Assembly: GCF_001707825.1 (NCBI RefSeq)
Contig: NZ_LYBM01000015.1
Coordinates: 36,203 to 100,202 of the forward strand
Source: Veronia pacifica
Lineage (GTDB): Bacteria > Pseudomonadota > Gammaproteobacteria > Enterobacterales > Vibrionaceae
Direction of reading: 5' to 3'
Length of the DNA: 64,000 nt
Shown here piece by piece: positions 42,704 to 51,971 of the stretch (positions are counted from its first letter, which is position 1; the number at the start of each line of letters is the position of its first letter). The position numbers and the translations under genes were made by a program. The notes beneath the pieces are model-generated. The model was not told where the DNA came from. It did no database searches and worked only from the letters and a program-made list of their open reading frames with translations.

Positions 42704-43489
42704 ATGGATCAAGAATTTCGTGGCAAACGGGTGTTAGTAGCAGGATCGGCCAAAGGAATTGGGCTGAGTGTAACGTCTCATCTTCTGCTCTCAGGAGCGA
42801 CTGTGGTTGCTACAGACGTCAACTCTCAACTCCTAGAGACGAACACCGCGAGCCTCAAAAATCGTTATGCAGATGACCTGATTTGCCAAACACTAGATAT
42901 CACCCAATTCGACGACGTAGCCCAACAAGTGGAAAGGATCATAGATTTATATGGGGACATTGACCATCTTGTAAGCTGTGCCGGAATACTCCACATTGGT
43001 TCGCTTGCTGACATGCCAATGAACCAAATCATCGATACATTCACGGTCAACACCTTTGGTAATTTAGCATTGATGCAGGCCATCACTCCCTCAATGAAAA
43101 AGCATGGTTCGGGGAGTATGGTCATTGTCGGCTCTAACGCTGCAAACACGCCACGACCCAATATGGGGGCTTACTCAGCATCGAAGGCAGCCTTGCACAG
43201 TATGGTCAAAAATATGGGTATCGAACTGGCTGAGCATGGGATCCGCTGCAATATTATTAGCCCGGGTTCAACACGTACAGATATGCAAAAACAACTTTGG
43301 ACAGAAAATTACGGCGAAAATGAAGTCATTGCAGGCAATAATGAAGGCTTTCGACTTGGTGTTCCGTTAAGAAAAATTGCAGAGCCCGAAGATATCGCCC
43401 GGAGCATTCTTTTTCTTCTCTCTGACGCAGCCAATCATATTACAATGCATGACTTGAGAATTGATGGTGGTGCGACGCTAGATAACTAA
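42704..43489 (+). CDS. mxcC: 2,3-dihydro-2,3-dihydroxybenzoate dehydrogenase
   Basis: A 261-residue short-chain dehydrogenase of the EntA type, oxidising 2,3-dihydro-DHB to 2,3-dihydroxybenzoate with NAD. It has the nucleotide loop GSAKGIGLS (residues about 15-23) and the NAG-type motif SCAGI. The catalytic serine region is IVGSNAA, followed by YSASK, and the PGSTRTDMQ segment is typical of EntA. It is divergent from the isochorismate synthase gene. AGGAAAAG lies upstream of the ATG. Confidence 0.92.
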   Translation: MDQEFRGKRVLVAGSAKGIGLSVTSHLLLSGATVVATDVNSQLLETNTASLKNRYADDLICQTLDITQFDDVAQQVERIIDLYGDIDHLVSCAGILHIGSLADMPMNQIIDTFTVNTFGNLALMQAITPSMKKHGSGSMVIVGSNAANTPRPNMGAYSASKAALHSMVKNMGIELAEHGIRCNIISPGSTRTDMQKQLWTENYGENEVIAGNNEGFRLGVPLRKIAEPEDIARSILFLLSDAANHITMHDLRIDGGATLDN

Positions 43490-43531
43490 TAAATGGCGTA
43501 AATCGGTTCGCGGTTGCGTTAAGACTGCAAC

Positions 43532-43563
43532 AAGAGGTACTGGCTTATTGCTCGGTACCTCTT
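43532..43563. terminator. Inverted repeat between convergent mxcC and aroG
   Basis: Nine-base stem AAGAGGTAC/GTACCTCTT (43532-43540 with 43555-43563). It lacks a long T run, so termination would be weak or factor-assisted. Confidence 0.5.
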
Positions 43564-43576
43564 ATCACCACAAGCA

Positions 43577-44647
43577 TCAAACCAATTCAGGTTCCGCTTT
43601 CTCTTTCACACTCGCTTTTGCTTCAGCCAGAATATCCAAGAACGATTTAGTGTCTTGCCAACTCAAGCATTCATCTGTCACCGACTTGCCATAAATGAGT
43701 TCGTTGCCTGACATCGCCTGTTTTCCACCAATGAGGAAGCTTTCGCACATGACGCCAGCGATATAGGTATCCCCTGTTTTTATCTGACGAGCGACATCAG
43801 CAGAAACAGATAACTGATTTTTTGCAACTTTCCTGCTGTTACCGTGGCTGCAATCGATAATGAGCCGATCATTGAGTTGCTGCTCTCTCAGCTTATTTGC
43901 TGCGGCTAAAACATGCTCAATACCATAATTAGGCGCTTTACCTCCACGAAGAATAATGTGGCCGTTCGGATTTCCATTCGTCAGCACAGCGACTGGTGCT
44001 TCTCCAGTGCCGGGAATACACAACAAATGTTGCGACTTTGCAGCGTGTATTGCATCAATCGCGATGTCAATATTTCCGTCTGTACCATTTTTAAATCCAA
44101 TTGGACAAGGTAAACCTGACGCCATTTGGCGATGAATCTGAGACTCAGTAGTCCGGGCTCCAATCGCCCCCCAACATATCAGGTCACTGAAATAGGGATA
44201 AAGAGATGTATCCAAGAACTCTGTTGCTGTTGGTACACCAAGTTCAATTACATCACGCAAAAAGCGCCTCGCCTTTATCAGACCGGCTTCAATATCGTGA
44301 GTATCATTGAGATGTGGATCTACAATCAAGCCCTTCCAACCTGTACGGGTTCTTGGCTTTTCAAAGTAAGTGCGCATCACGACTAACAATTCATTCTGAT
44401 AGTCCTTTTTCAGGGACGACAGTTTTTCTGCATACTCAAGACCGGCATCAGTATCATGAATCGAGCAAGGTCCGACAATCACTAACAAACGAGGATCATT
44501 CCCCGCCAGTACATCGGCTATTTCTTTTCTCTGCTGAAAAATCCAGCGTAAATGTTGTTCTTGAAGGCTAATTTTCTCACTGAGCGCATCAACACTGGGC
44601 AAACGACACAGCGCTTTAGCGTCAATGAAATTGGCTAACTTATGCAT
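43577..44647 (-). CDS. aroG: Type I DAHP synthase, siderophore-dedicated
   Basis: Condenses phosphoenolpyruvate and erythrose 4-phosphate to DAHP, the entry to chorismate. The 356-residue protein has the AroF/G/H motifs LLVIVGPCSIHD, MRTYFEKPRTRTGWKG, GARTTESQIHRQMASGL, IPGTGEAPVAVLT and the metal ligands in IIDCSHGNS and the C-terminal ESFLIGG. A near-consensus Fur box lies about 75 bp upstream of the start. That, plus location between siderophore genes, indicates an iron-starvation isozyme boosting chorismate, as with the extra DAHP synthase in the Stigmatella myxochelin cluster. Feedback specificity is not determinable here. Confidence 0.93.
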   Translation of the reverse strand: MHKLANFIDAKALCRLPSVDALSEKISLQEQHLRWIFQQRKEIADVLAGNDPRLLVIVGPCSIHDTDAGLEYAEKLSSLKKDYQNELLVVMRTYFEKPRTRTGWKGLIVDPHLNDTHDIEAGLIKARRFLRDVIELGVPTATEFLDTSLYPYFSDLICWGAIGARTTESQIHRQMASGLPCPIGFKNGTDGNIDIAIDAIHAAKSQHLLCIPGTGEAPVAVLTNGNPNGHIILRGGKAPNYGIEHVLAAANKLREQQLNDRLIIDCSHGNSRKVAKNQLSVSADVARQIKTGDTYIAGVMCESFLIGGKQAMSGNELIYGKSVTDECLSWQDTKSFLDILAEAKASVKEKAEPELV

Positions 44648-44721
44648 GCTTTCCTCTGCTGGAACATCCTTTTCGGGCTAAATATTGGCGTACAGAGTTC
44701 ACTGAACACCAACAAGAGAAT

Positions 44722-44740
44722 GATAATGATTATCATAATC
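44722..44740. promoter_or_regulatory. Fur box upstream of the siderophore DAHP synthase
   Basis: GATAATGATTATCATAATC matches 17 of 19 positions of the classical Fur consensus. It lies 75 bp upstream of the aroG start codon. Confidence 0.82.
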
Positions 44741-45009
44741 AGGGGCGCATTATTGAAATTTGCTTTAAACGATGTCAAGGATTATTGCGAAAAGCATCAA
44801 TAATCCCTTGTTATAATAGGGTTTTCAGAATAAACCAAAAAGATACACTACGTCTTGTCACTGACCAACTTTGTTCGCTTGGGAGATAAAACAGGGAACA
44901 GATAGCTTTTCCATCCCCGTTTTCATCCCTGTTGTACAATGAGGCAATAATATACTTCACTGGAAAAACGCTTGGCTGAGGTGATTACATTCCCATGACC
45001 ACGTTTGGG
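44741..45009. other. Remaining gene-free stretch between aroG and the lipoprotein gene
   Basis: About 270 bp between the Fur box and the end of the lipoprotein gene. No ORF or clear terminator is seen. Confidence 0.45.
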
Positions 45010-45537
45010 TTAGCGGTTGTTAGCAAGTACTTCACGCAGCTCATTGAGAGCCTGTACAGAGAAGCCGTCATCGTAAAAATATAAAATCTCACCTGCAGTA
45101 TTCAGCAATAGAACCCGTGCGTTTCTTGGCATGTCGTTACCCGTAAACGCTTGTACTTTGTCGCCATCCTGATAAACGGTGATCACGCCTTTCCACAAAG
45201 GTTTGGGGATTCCAGAACGCATACCATTGTCAATAAACGTACTGAACATGCGTGGAAACATGCCTTGAATGGTTGGAATTTCATAAGTGGCAACCTGAGT
45301 TTTTGTCATATCCAAACCAATCAACCAGCGGTCAATATCAAATTGCGTATCCTGCACATAACCTACCAATAGTAAGGTCGCGTCATCGTTGAAATCTTGT
45401 GGAATGCTTACAGTATTTTTTTCCAACGTTTGGCCCGTCACGGAAGGAAACACTTTGCCTTTCACTGACTGTGCTGGGTACCGTGTTGTGCAGGCTGTCA
45501 GGCCAATAGCAAATAAAAGAATAATCAACGAACGCAT
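45010..45537 (-). CDS. Small lipoprotein, function unknown
   Basis: A 175-residue protein with a lipoprotein signal (MRSLIILLFAIGLTAC, lipidated Cys16; the +2 residue is Thr, so outer-membrane sorting is likely). The mature part has alternating beta/alpha segments (ATLLLVGYVQDTQFDIDRWL; ARVLLLNTAGEILYFYDDGF) reminiscent of a thioredoxin-like fold without catalytic cysteines. I do not recognise a named family. It lies between the two halves of the siderophore locus but shows no link to iron. Confidence 0.75.
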   Translation of the reverse strand: MRSLIILLFAIGLTACTTRYPAQSVKGKVFPSVTGQTLEKNTVSIPQDFNDDATLLLVGYVQDTQFDIDRWLIGLDMTKTQVATYEIPTIQGMFPRMFSTFIDNGMRSGIPKPLWKGVITVYQDGDKVQAFTGNDMPRNARVLLLNTAGEILYFYDDGFSVQALNELREVLANNR

Positions 45538-45751
45538 AAATCCCTCTCCATATAAGTTATTTGAAACCTACCTTACGGCATTAACCTTACCATGGCTCAC
45601 CGTCTTATCCTTTTTACCGGTATCTGGAATACGTGTTGTCAGAAACTGTAACTTCGGCTAGAGCGTTGTTTGACTGCCCCCTCCGAAATTAATAAAAAAC
45701 GAGACAACGTCTACACTTATATCAACTCTCTTATCGGCAGGTGACTATCGT

Positions 45752-47698
45752 TTGAAAAATAATAAGCGGAACACTCACCAATATACTCAACAGGTCAATC
45801 AGCTACTTCCGTATTTTAATACCGATATGTTTGAGGAGCACCTGATAGAGACGACAAGTACATTGCCCTCATCAGCAAAATTATCGATAAAAATGGAGAT
45901 AAAACGCCTGAGTGAACCCTGCGATAAGGGCATAGATCTCCGTGGAAGAGTGATAGATGAATGCCGTAAATATATCATTGACGGTAAAACTCTCTGGATG
46001 AATGATACCTGCCTAAATTACTTCATGTCTCGCGAGCCAATTTACAAAAGCCGATTCACTCAAGGACTAAAAGAGGAAATATTGTCGTTGATAAAACCCA
46101 ACGAGCTAAGCCACTTAGTAGATGATCCAATAAAAAACAATGAAAAACCTTGGCTCAGGGCTAGTTTTTTTGAATACCAAAATAGTTTTGTTAGAAAAGA
46201 AAGCCGTTATAAGTTGGTATCAGCGATTACAGCCGTTAATCAGTCCGGAAAAATACTCCATGCAACTTCACTTGATATTTCAAAGTCAGGTCTGAAAATA
46301 AAAGTATCATCTAAATACGATTATCAACTTGATGATATCCTACAAATTTACTTCTTTTCTTCACCAAATATCAATGAACTATCCAAAATTGATAATGCTT
46401 ACGCCTATCGGGTGGTCAGAATTGGTGAATATAGTCACTCAAAAAATTATATTTCGCTTGGCCTTGCTGCAGTAGATGACTATTCAGTGGTCATCAATTC
46501 GATTAATAAAAAAAATAGTGATCCACAAAATAAGTTGATAGAGGAAAGCGGTGGAAAAATGAATAGCCTGAAGATGAATACGCTTCAGTCTTATATTTCA
46601 AAGAATAACTCCTCACTTACACTATTCCTAAACAATGATATTATTCAATATGTGTATCTTAATCATAATAACTCTCAAATATGGCATTATTGGTTAGATG
46701 ATAATAGCACTAGCTACCTTGATCAGATTATTAGCGGAAAAAAGCATGAATTATTAATTAAACATAAAGAAATTAATATTTACTGTTTCAGCTACTATGA
46801 CGTCGAGAGAAAGTACTATTTTTGTGTGACTGATAAAGAGCTTATCGAGGATGATTTGTTGTTAGCATGGCAGTTGTCCGCACCACATGACACATGGCGA
46901 ATTTTTAAAGTTAGACTTAAGGAAATTAAAGAAAACACAAAAAAAATACATGTTAAGAACATTAATTCAATCTCTCATATGGTAACAATAGATGACATTA
47001 CCAACACATCTACTAAAGATGACTACCTCTTCAACCAGTTATCGCACAAAAATACTGAAAATTTAAATAAATATACTATTTTTGAGAGAAAATCACGTCA
47101 AATAAAAGTGATAAAATCAAATGAAACCTCTGTAGAGGGTGATGAATTAGTTAATTTCCTGCTAGAGAATAAAAAATCAACCTCTTATTTTTTGAGTAAA
47201 GAAAAGGGGAGGATATCTGTCTACACCTTTTTTATTAGTCAGCTAACAGATTTCATCAATCATATATTAATAGATAAGAGAAAGGCAGTTAACCTAACAT
47301 TAGAAGCCATATATCATGAAGAGTTAATCGCATTGCTTAAACAAACCTGCAGAAAAGAAACCACCCAATATCCACAATATATCGAGCTGTACATAGGCAT
47401 TTTTCAGGTAACAAGAAAAAAGACAAAAACCCTTGTTAAGCAGCCTTCAGATTTTGCCAGCTATCAAGAAAGAAGAGAATTCATCCACAATGCCAGAACA
47501 CTGGGCCAATTCATCGCTCTGAGAAATCAGATTATGCCTGTCAGAGATATCCTAGATAGCCTTCAAGGGCCCGAGGTCACCGCGCTGCTTGTATCAGCCA
47601 GTAATAAAATTAGGGACTTTGAGCAGGAACTGAGTAACTTGGTTGGTCTGGGTGAGATTTCAGATATAACGGATGAAGTATTACTCAGGTATAAGTAA
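45752..47698 (+). CDS. PilZ-domain c-di-GMP effector protein
   Basis: A 648-residue soluble protein with a PilZ domain starting near residue 145. The c-di-GMP-binding motif RxxxR is R148-K-E-S-R152, and the second motif D-x-S-x-x-G is D175-I-S-K-S-G180. The long flanks match no domain I can name; the C-terminal part is helical and ends in a region with LVSASNKIRDFEQELSNL. The start is TTG 45752 with AGGTGA 9-14 bases upstream. No good ATG is near. Codons are AT-rich compared with the neighbouring mxc genes. It separates the aroG unit from the main mxc operon. It probably controls motility or biofilm in response to c-di-GMP. Confidence 0.85.
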   Translation: MKNNKRNTHQYTQQVNQLLPYFNTDMFEEHLIETTSTLPSSAKLSIKMEIKRLSEPCDKGIDLRGRVIDECRKYIIDGKTLWMNDTCLNYFMSREPIYKSRFTQGLKEEILSLIKPNELSHLVDDPIKNNEKPWLRASFFEYQNSFVRKESRYKLVSAITAVNQSGKILHATSLDISKSGLKIKVSSKYDYQLDDILQIYFFSSPNINELSKIDNAYAYRVVRIGEYSHSKNYISLGLAAVDDYSVVINSINKKNSDPQNKLIEESGGKMNSLKMNTLQSYISKNNSSLTLFLNNDIIQYVYLNHNNSQIWHYWLDDNSTSYLDQIISGKKHELLIKHKEINIYCFSYYDVERKYYFCVTDKELIEDDLLLAWQLSAPHDTWRIFKVRLKEIKENTKKIHVKNINSISHMVTIDDITNTSTKDDYLFNQLSHKNTENLNKYTIFERKSRQIKVIKSNETSVEGDELVNFLLENKKSTSYFLSKEKGRISVYTFFISQLTDFINHILIDKRKAVNLTLEAIYHEELIALLKQTCRKETTQYPQYIELYIGIFQVTRKKTKTLVKQPSDFASYQERREFIHNARTLGQFIALRNQIMPVRDILDSLQGPEVTALLVSASNKIRDFEQELSNLVGLGEISDITDEVLLRYK

Positions 47699-47785
47699 GG
47701 TGCTCATGGCTTCGCAACGAATCCGCCCAGAAGCCTCAAGTGCCTGTCAGTTACATACTTATCTATATTCCAAACAAAAAAATAG

Positions 47786-47816
47786 GCCCACAATGCATGT
47801 AAACAGTTGTGGGCCG
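47786..47816 (-). terminator. Terminator of the main siderophore operon
   Basis: Nine-base stem GGCCCACAA/TTGTGGGCC (47786-47794 with 47808-47816). On the minus strand it is followed by TATTTTTTT, so it ends the operon after the MFS gene. Confidence 0.88.
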
Positions 47817-47853
47817 CTTAATTTATAAATCTATCTTTATGTATATACAGGGC

Positions 47854-49071
47854 TTACGGCGTTGAGGCCTTAGCCGTGAACTTTTGGCGGGCGAAATACC
47901 TTAATCCTAACCCACCAGTGGTCAACAGAGAGAGAATACCAATGATTAAAAACAGAGCCTTATAACCAGACAACTCACCGTATAACTGCACCACAGGCTC
48001 CATCAGAATCGGACTGATAAATTGCCCAAGGAAGAAGCAAGTAGTGATCCCACCTATCATCTTTCCTCGCAAATGCAACGGCGTAAACGAGAACAGCCAA
48101 AAAATCAGGTTGGGACGAATCACACCCAAGCCAATGCCGACTAACGTTAGACTTGCCAATAGGGTGGCCTCTGTCTCAAACAGACTGACGGCGACGAGTC
48201 CAAGTCCAATCATTGTCCAGCCAGTAAAATGAATGGCTGCAATACTGAAACGGGCACTCAACTTGCCATATCCCAGCGAGCACAACGACATCGCTAAAAG
48301 GAAGAAGGACAACATAAAGCCAGTCTCTGAGGGTGACCCAAGGGCGAGAAATTGCAGCATAAACGGCAAATTCAGCGTGATGCCATACAGCACCAGAATC
48401 TCGCACCCTGCCAGCACATAACAGGTGACCAGTGACGCTTTATTCAATTCAGATTGCGCTGGGATTCCCTGTTTGGTTGGCGGTGCGCCAGTCTTCTCAG
48501 GTTCGTTGATAAACAGCAAAACACCAGGAACAATCAGCAATGCCAGCAGGTAAATAGTGAACACGTAGTGCCACTCAATATCAGCTAACAGCCCGGCGGA
48601 GTATAGGAACACAACGCCACCAAAACCACCAAATGCAGCCTGTAGACCCATATAGCCCGCAAGCTTGGGCCCCTGAAAATAGTGACCGGCCAATGTGGTG
48701 CAGCCAACCATAATAAAGGCCACCGCCACACCGAGAGCCGCCCTACTCGCGAGTATGGTCCACAGCGAATCAGGCGATAGATAGCCAATGACGCCCGTCG
48801 CTGCGTAAAGGAGCATCGCCGAGATCAACATGACTTTCTTGTAAGGTTTATCAAGCAGCATGCCAGCAAAAGGCGCACATAGCGCAATCATCAGGCCGGG
48901 CAGAGACATCGTCATCTTCACCCAAAATTCTGACTGCGGCAAAGCCGCGAAAGCGGCCTGCATTCCGGGCAGCGCAGGTGCCAAGGTGGCACCCGCCATC
49001 ACTGTCATGGTGCTGGCTAACAGCAAATGTAACTTACGAGCATTTGACGATATGGGAGAGAGATTACTCAC
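47854..49071 (-). CDS. MFS transporter, probable siderophore exporter
   Basis: A 405-residue major facilitator protein with about 12 membrane segments. Its start overlaps the mxcM stop by four bases, so it is translationally coupled to the siderophore operon and is its last gene. Motif-A-like residues are visible in the loop after segment 2 (GMLLDKPYKKVML) and the repeat in the second half (RFSIAAIHFTGW). By position it is the likely exporter of the finished siderophore, as EntS is for enterobactin. An uptake role cannot be excluded. Confidence 0.82.
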   Translation of the reverse strand: MSNLSPISSNARKLHLLLASTMTVMAGATLAPALPGMQAAFAALPQSEFWVKMTMSLPGLMIALCAPFAGMLLDKPYKKVMLISAMLLYAATGVIGYLSPDSLWTILASRAALGVAVAFIMVGCTTLAGHYFQGPKLAGYMGLQAAFGGFGGVVFLYSAGLLADIEWHYVFTIYLLALLIVPGVLLFINEPEKTGAPPTKQGIPAQSELNKASLVTCYVLAGCEILVLYGITLNLPFMLQFLALGSPSETGFMLSFFLLAMSLCSLGYGKLSARFSIAAIHFTGWTMIGLGLVAVSLFETEATLLASLTLVGIGLGVIRPNLIFWLFSFTPLHLRGKMIGGITTCFFLGQFISPILMEPVVQLYGELSGYKALFLIIGILSLLTTGGLGLRYFARQKFTAKASTP

Positions 49072-50627
49072 GATGGCCTCCCTATTCGGGCACGGGCTGA
49101 CTCGACCGCCTGCTGATAATCCGCAAACAGTGCCTGCTCATCAAAACGGGTACTCTTTTTATCGCGAACAAGCCAGTCACCCGCAACCATGACACTGTCG
49201 ACATCGTGGCTGGAACCCGTCACCAAATAGGTTCTCAGTGGATGATTGCCAAGTTGATATCGATAATCATCAATATCAACCATCACAATATCAGCCTGCT
49301 TACCCGCCTCCAGTGAACCGATTCTGTCCAGCCAGCCCAGTGCCTTCGCACCAAACAATGAACCGGTTTTTAACGCCAGTGTTGGAGGACATGCAGTGTT
49401 GCAGTTCTGTGCCTCATTATGGCCGAGATGTGCACCGCGCATCGCTTCACACATGCCACCTGTGAAGGTGATATCACCGTCAGTCGAGGACGACACCCAG
49501 ACGCCATCGCGCAGGAAGCGGCCCAGTTGTCCGGTTTCACTCATCGTGGTTTCGCCCAACATGCCATAGTGTGCTGGTGCATGGCAGATATTCACGCCAG
49601 TCTCGATCAATCGAGCATATTCCTCTTCAGAGGCATAGGCGGTGTGAACGGCCACCAGCTTATCGGTTAACAACCCAAAACGGTCAAAACGTTGCACCGG
49701 GGTGAGACCAAAAACACCTCTGACGGCTTCACGCTCATTTTTCAGGGGAGCCAGGTGGGTGGCATAAGGAGCATCATAGCGGCTGGCAATTTCACGCAGC
49801 GCCATCAGTTGCTCGTCTGAACTGCCGAACGCGCCCATCACTGACGGCATACCGCCAATCAGACCAGACTCATGATTGTGCCAGCGTTCAAGGAGTTCAA
49901 CCCAGTCATCAGTCTGAGCCTGAGTGTTGGCAATGGTTTTGTATTTTGACGCGCCGTTAGGGATCATAATGTCCGACCCCCAGCGACTCACCCGTAAGCG
50001 CATGCCAAGGTCAATCGCCGCTGTTGCCATCGCATCTGCTGTGTTTGCTGAGCCGACATCGCCCAGCGCTGTAGTCCCTGATCGCAATTGGGTCCACATG
50101 CTCCAGCGTGCAATTGCAATCCCCTCGTTGAGGGTCAGCTTTTGTCCAACGGTAGAGATAAAGCCAAACATCGAACCCAAGGCTTCAATATTTCCGCCAT
50201 TCGAATAGGCTGTTGGTACAAGATCGCTGTCATCTGGCTTTTCGTGATTTGGGGCTACAAAGCTCTCGTGCCAGTGCGGATTGACAAATCCGGGCAAGAG
50301 TAATTTACCACTGGCATCAACATGGTGTTCAGCCTCAGGTAAAGGATCCGCCATGTTGCCGATCGCCTGTATGCGATCGCCTTCTACCAATATCCAGGCG
50401 TTTTCAATGACGGTATTATTGATATCCGCAGCATAGAGAAAACCATTTTTAATCAGTGTTTTACCAGACGTTTTCGCCACTTTTCTGTTAGCCGGTTGGG
50501 GAGAAAACCCACTGAGTGAATCTTTTTGATTTCCCGCAGCAAAAGACGGTGCCGAAGCACCGTGATTTTCAGAGAGGGACAACATCAAGCCTTCCAGCCA
50601 CGAGGGGCGTAGACAAGTGCAACTCAT
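49068..50627 (-). CDS. mxcM: Metal-dependent amidohydrolase, MxcM-like (imidazoline formation)
   Basis: A 519-residue amidohydrolase-superfamily protein. The metal site is visible: HWH (118-120) in the GFVNPHWHESF strand, later histidines in ATHLAP and AVHTAY, and the aspartate in SSSTDGD. An N-terminal and C-terminal beta sandwich (GFLYAADINNTV; GSLEAGKQADIVMVDI) is typical of the TRZ/ATZ/cytosine-deaminase branch. In Pseudoalteromonas piscicida a similar enzyme, MxcM, converts the amine-bearing myxochelin to imidazoline-containing pseudochelin A. Position directly after mxcL supports the same job. The start 50627 has AAGGGGAGAG immediately upstream. The first 50 residues look like a non-conserved extension. 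Confidence 0.8.
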   Translation of the reverse strand: MSCTCLRPSWLEGLMLSLSENHGASAPSFAAGNQKDSLSGFSPQPANRKVAKTSGKTLIKNGFLYAADINNTVIENAWILVEGDRIQAIGNMADPLPEAEHHVDASGKLLLPGFVNPHWHESFVAPNHEKPDDSDLVPTAYSNGGNIEALGSMFGFISTVGQKLTLNEGIAIARWSMWTQLRSGTTALGDVGSANTADAMATAAIDLGMRLRVSRWGSDIMIPNGASKYKTIANTQAQTDDWVELLERWHNHESGLIGGMPSVMGAFGSSDEQLMALREIASRYDAPYATHLAPLKNEREAVRGVFGLTPVQRFDRFGLLTDKLVAVHTAYASEEEYARLIETGVNICHAPAHYGMLGETTMSETGQLGRFLRDGVWVSSSTDGDITFTGGMCEAMRGAHLGHNEAQNCNTACPPTLALKTGSLFGAKALGWLDRIGSLEAGKQADIVMVDIDDYRYQLGNHPLRTYLVTGSSHDVDSVMVAGDWLVRDKKSTRFDEQALFADYQQAVESARARIGRPS

Positions 50628-50639
50628 CGTCTCTCCCCT

Positions 50640-51899
50640 TTATTTCGCGGCATTTTCAAACAGGCCATTGGCCTTCATGGCTTCCAGCGATGCTTTGACC
50701 GCCTGAATCGCAACGTTGATATCTTCTTCGGTATGCGCGCCACTGATAAAGTTGACTTCACGACGCATCAGCACCCCGCGTTTAGCCATTTCAGCGAGGA
50801 AAGGTTCGGCATATTTCACATGCTCAACAGGATTTTTGGCAAACAGGAACATAGGAATCGGATCGTAGCCCACCACATTCAAAGGCGTGCCTAGCGATGC
50901 TGAGATCGCATTTACTTCCTCTTTCAGGATCCGGCCCAGTTTGGCGATGCGCTCGATATAATCGGTGCGCTTGTATTCATCAATCACGGCATTACAGACT
51001 TCCAGCGACAGCATTTCGCCACCAAAAGTAGTGGAAACCTGAAGCTCGTCCATCCGCGATAAAGTATCGCTTGGACCCGCAACCGCTGACAATGGCATAC
51101 CTGCTGCAATTCCCTTTGACAAGGTGACGAGATCTGCCTGTACGCCAAAGAATTCTTGCGCGCCACCCAGTGCCAGACGGAATCCGGTAACCACTTCGTC
51201 AAACACCAGATAAATGCCTTTGTCTGAACAGTGCTGGCGCACGGTTTTAACAAAATCAGCGGTCAGGGTGCGGTTATATGGCACAGACATCAGCACTGCT
51301 GCAATCTTATCGCCGCGAGATTCAAGCAGCTCAAGGATTTTTGGCTCATCCATCGGGGTGAATAGAGGCATACGATGGGTATATTTCTGAATGCCCTCGG
51401 GCACTCCCGGGGTATCAAACTGGTATTGATCATGCCAGCCGTTGTAGCCGATGGTGACGATTTCCTCACGCCCGGTCAGGTGACGCGTCAGACGGATAGC
51501 CGCTGAGTTGGCATCGGCTCCCGTTTTGAAGAAGCGGACTTTTTCCGCGCCCGGAATAATACTGATCAGGTTTTTCGCCGTCTTAATTTCTACAGGTGCG
51601 GGGAGCGAGTGGATTAGGCCGTTAGTCAGGTTTTCTGTAATCGCATTCACAACCGCAGGATGATTGTGGCCGAGGGTGTTAGCGGCCAGTCCACAGATAA
51701 AATCAATGTATTCGTTACCATCGACATCTGTCACTTTGGAACCCTGTCCTTTCGCAAGGTAAACAGGAAAGTGGCCTTTGGCGAACTGCTCAGGCTTTTT
51801 CATCATCGACTGAGTAAAGCCGGCAATGTATTTTTCACCTTCCTGATGCAATGACAAGGATTCGGTCAGGTTTAGCGTCTGGCTGGTATGCGTAGTCAT
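50640..51899 (-). CDS. mxcL: Class III aminotransferase, MxcL-like
   Basis: This 419-residue PLP enzyme belongs to the glutamate-1-semialdehyde-aminotransferase group. It has FFKTGADANSAAIRLTR, YNGWHDQYQF, LVFDEVVTGFR and the lysine that binds PLP, Lys262, in LSKGIAAGMPL. In myxochelin biosynthesis MxcL transaminates the aldehyde released by the NRPS reductase, giving the amine of myxochelin B. It does not resemble true HemL in context, and sits between mxcK and mxcM in one operon. GGGAAG precedes the ATG. Confidence 0.88.
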   Translation of the reverse strand: MTTHTSQTLNLTESLSLHQEGEKYIAGFTQSMMKKPEQFAKGHFPVYLAKGQGSKVTDVDGNEYIDFICGLAANTLGHNHPAVVNAITENLTNGLIHSLPAPVEIKTAKNLISIIPGAEKVRFFKTGADANSAAIRLTRHLTGREEIVTIGYNGWHDQYQFDTPGVPEGIQKYTHRMPLFTPMDEPKILELLESRGDKIAAVLMSVPYNRTLTADFVKTVRQHCSDKGIYLVFDEVVTGFRLALGGAQEFFGVQADLVTLSKGIAAGMPLSAVAGPSDTLSRMDELQVSTTFGGEMLSLEVCNAVIDEYKRTDYIERIAKLGRILKEEVNAISASLGTPLNVVGYDPIPMFLFAKNPVEHVKYAEPFLAEMAKRGVLMRREVNFISGAHTEEDINVAIQAVKASLEAMKANGLFENAAK

Positions 51900-51971
51900 A
51901 GTCTTCCCTAAAACATATTGTGTCAGGGCACATCGTCTTGTGCCCTGTTGATAAATTTTTGATATTGGGGG

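Noticed and set aside
50640..51899. Housekeeping HemL (glutamate-1-semialdehyde aminomutase)
   Set aside because: Family resemblance is real, but the operon position between mxcK and mxcM fits MxcL much better.
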